Source of the DNA: Brevirhabdus pacifica
GTDB taxonomy: Bacteria > Pseudomonadota > Alphaproteobacteria > Rhodobacterales > Rhodobacteraceae
Reading direction: 5' to 3'
NCBI RefSeq assembly: GCF_002797755.1
Contig: NZ_PGFI01000011.1
Coordinates: 62,001-126,000 of the forward strand
Length of the DNA: 64,000 bases
Both the position numbers and the translations under genes were made by a program. Shown piece after piece: positions 62,845-64,000 of this stretch. Positions within the stretch are counted from its first letter, which is position 1, and each line of letters starts with the position of its first letter. The notes beneath the pieces are model-generated. The model was not told where the DNA came from and searched no databases. It saw only the letters and a list, made by a program, of their open reading frames with translations.

Positions 62845-64000
62845 ATGCGAAGCTATGTGGCTGCCTTTGCGCTGATCGTTGCGGGGGTTCCGGCCCTTGG
62901 CGCGGAACGCGCGGCGTTGCTGATCGGCAATTCCGATTACCGGGAGCTTGTCGACACCAGGCGAGGGGAACGCGCGCTGCGCCCCTCGACCGAGTTGAAG
63001 CGCAAGGGCTTCACGGTCGTGTCGCTGCGCAACGCGAACGCGGATACCCTGCGCCGCGCGATCGACAGCTATATCGAACAGGCCGATGGCTCGGAGCGGG
63101 CCGTGATCCTGCTGGGCGGGCATTTCGTGACCACCGGCTCGACCACCTGGTACCTGCCGGTCGATACCGCCGACCTGACGGTGCCCGACCTGATCCGTCA
63201 CGCGATCCCCGTCTCGGTCCTGATGGACCTGGCGGCCGAGATCCCGGGCGGCGCGGTCGTCGCCCTTGGCGGCGACACCGATGCCGGCGACGAGCTGGTC
63301 GAGGAGGCCGTGCGCCCCCTGCGCCCCGGCATGGGCACGATCGAGGTGCCGCAGGGCGTCACCCTGATCACCGGCGAGATCGGCGAGGTTGCCGATTTCA
63401 TCGAGGATGACCTGCTGGACAGCGGCCGCGACATGCGCGGCGCCGTCTCGAAATCGCGGCACAAGGTGGTGATGCGTGGCTACATGCCCGGCAAGCCCTT
63501 CCTGGCGGCCGGCAGCACCAGCCGCCCCGCGCCCAAGACCCGCGCCGAGCCCGAGCCGGTCAACCCGCCCGCACCCGTCCGGGACGAGGACGAATCCTTC
63601 TGGAGCGCGACCACCAGCATCGACACAGAGCGCGCCTACGGCGCCTACCTGGAACGCTTCCCGCGCGGCAAGCACGCGACCCAGGCCCGCAAGCGGCTGG
63701 ACGAGCTGAAGGACGCGCCCCGCAAGCGCGCCGAAGAGGCGGAGCAGGCGCTGCAGCTGAACCGCGCCGCCCGTCGCGCCGTGCAGAACCACCTGACGAT
63801 CCTGGGATATGACACCCGCGGCATCGACGGGATCTTCGGCAAGGGCACCCGCGCCGCCGTCACCCGCTGGCAAAGTGACAACGGCTTTGACGCGACCGGG
63901 TATCTCAGCCGTCAGCAGGTGCTGCGCCTGACCGACCAGGGCGACGCCAAGGCCCGCGAACTGGCTGCCGAGGCGCGCCTCAAGGAAGAGCGTCTGCGCC
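62845..64000 (+). CDS. Caspase-like protein with peptidoglycan-binding domain (3' truncated)
   Basis: 385 codons visible; the frame runs out of the window. Signal peptide (MRSYVAAFALIVAGVPALGA). Residues 21-200 resemble the caspase/C14 fold: RAALLIGNSDYRE and ILLGGHFVTTG, with the His of the usual GHG motif, but the position of the catalytic cysteine reads VVALGGDTDAG with no Cys, so it may be a pseudo-enzyme. A Pro-rich linker follows, then a short repeat region and a PG_binding_1 domain (about 311-370: AVQNHLTILGYDTRGIDGIFGKGTRAAVTRWQ), then a basic/acidic helix. Probably periplasmic and wall associated. RBS GGGAG precedes the ATG. Confidence 0.8.
   Translation, partial: MRSYVAAFALIVAGVPALGAERAALLIGNSDYRELVDTRRGERALRPSTELKRKGFTVVSLRNANADTLRRAIDSYIEQADGSERAVILLGGHFVTTGSTTWYLPVDTADLTVPDLIRHAIPVSVLMDLAAEIPGGAVVALGGDTDAGDELVEEAVRPLRPGMGTIEVPQGVTLITGEIGEVADFIEDDLLDSGRDMRGAVSKSRHKVVMRGYMPGKPFLAAGSTSRPAPKTRAEPEPVNPPAPVRDEDESFWSATTSIDTERAYGAYLERFPRGKHATQARKRLDELKDAPRKRAEEAEQALQLNRAARRAVQNHLTILGYDTRGIDGIFGKGTRAAVTRWQSDNGFDATGYLSRQQVLRLTDQGDAKARELAAEARLKEERLR

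Overview
The window is about 64 kb of high-GC DNA (mid-60s percent by eye) with tightly packed genes, many TGATG/ATGA stop-start overlaps and gene neighbourhoods typical of Rhodobacterales (Alphaproteobacteria): rpoE-chrR next to an FAD oxidoreductase/DUF1365/DUF3833/SDR operon, rsmB-heparinase-purH-lspA, rbfA/truB, rpsO-pnp, and a PhyR-NepR-EcfG locus. The genus cannot be fixed from the sequence alone. No rRNA, tRNA, CRISPR array, transposase or prophage was recognised.

Layout. 1-10 kb: 5'-truncated rimK plus an aspartoacylase-like gene, a single-domain receiver, then on the minus strand rbfA, a phosphodiester-glycosidase-like gene, truB, DUF1643, rpsO and pnp, with an RTX gene on the opposite strand between truB and rpsO. 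9-23 kb: dapB, an SDHAF4-like gene, rsmB, heparinase II/III, purH, lspA, a DUF3035 lipoprotein, an active/inactive M16 protease pair, mutL and rmuC. 23-28 kb: the singlet-oxygen-type sigma factor rpoE and its zinc anti-sigma chrR, divergent from a four-gene operon; two mirror-image sigma-E promoters (TGATCC-N18-TATCC) lie between them. A 60-codon coupled ORF sits inside the operon and may be an erosion scar.

28-41 kb is a general-stress-response island. It holds the regulators (phyR, nepR, ecfG and a HisKA_2-type sensor kinase). It also holds genes preceded by GGAAC-N16/17-CGTT sites, the EcfG-type consensus: a PLDc_N peptide, YihY/BrkB, host attachment protein + topoisomerase IB, DUF1328, a secreted PRC-barrel-like protein, and an amidoligase + class I amidotransferase pair. 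phyR and nepR are driven by two fully interleaved face-to-face sites; the PRC gene and the amidoligase are driven by a second, back-to-back pair. The amidoligase/GATase/PRC/small-membrane-protein set is the best candidate for an uncharacterised stress-linked modification system.

41-53 kb: tamA-tamB, a heme oxygenase-receiver fusion, a small Rho-N-type protein, a secreted protein made of three copies of a ~48-residue module, and a two-component pair. 53-64 kb: an acyl-CoA synthetase, a complete branched-chain-type ABC transporter (LivG-H-M-K-F) and a PaaK-like ligase, probably an uptake and CoA-activation system for an unidentified carboxylate. A lower-GC C39-like cysteine peptidase gene is spliced exactly between livH and livM. 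The window ends inside a caspase-like protein that lacks an obvious catalytic cysteine.
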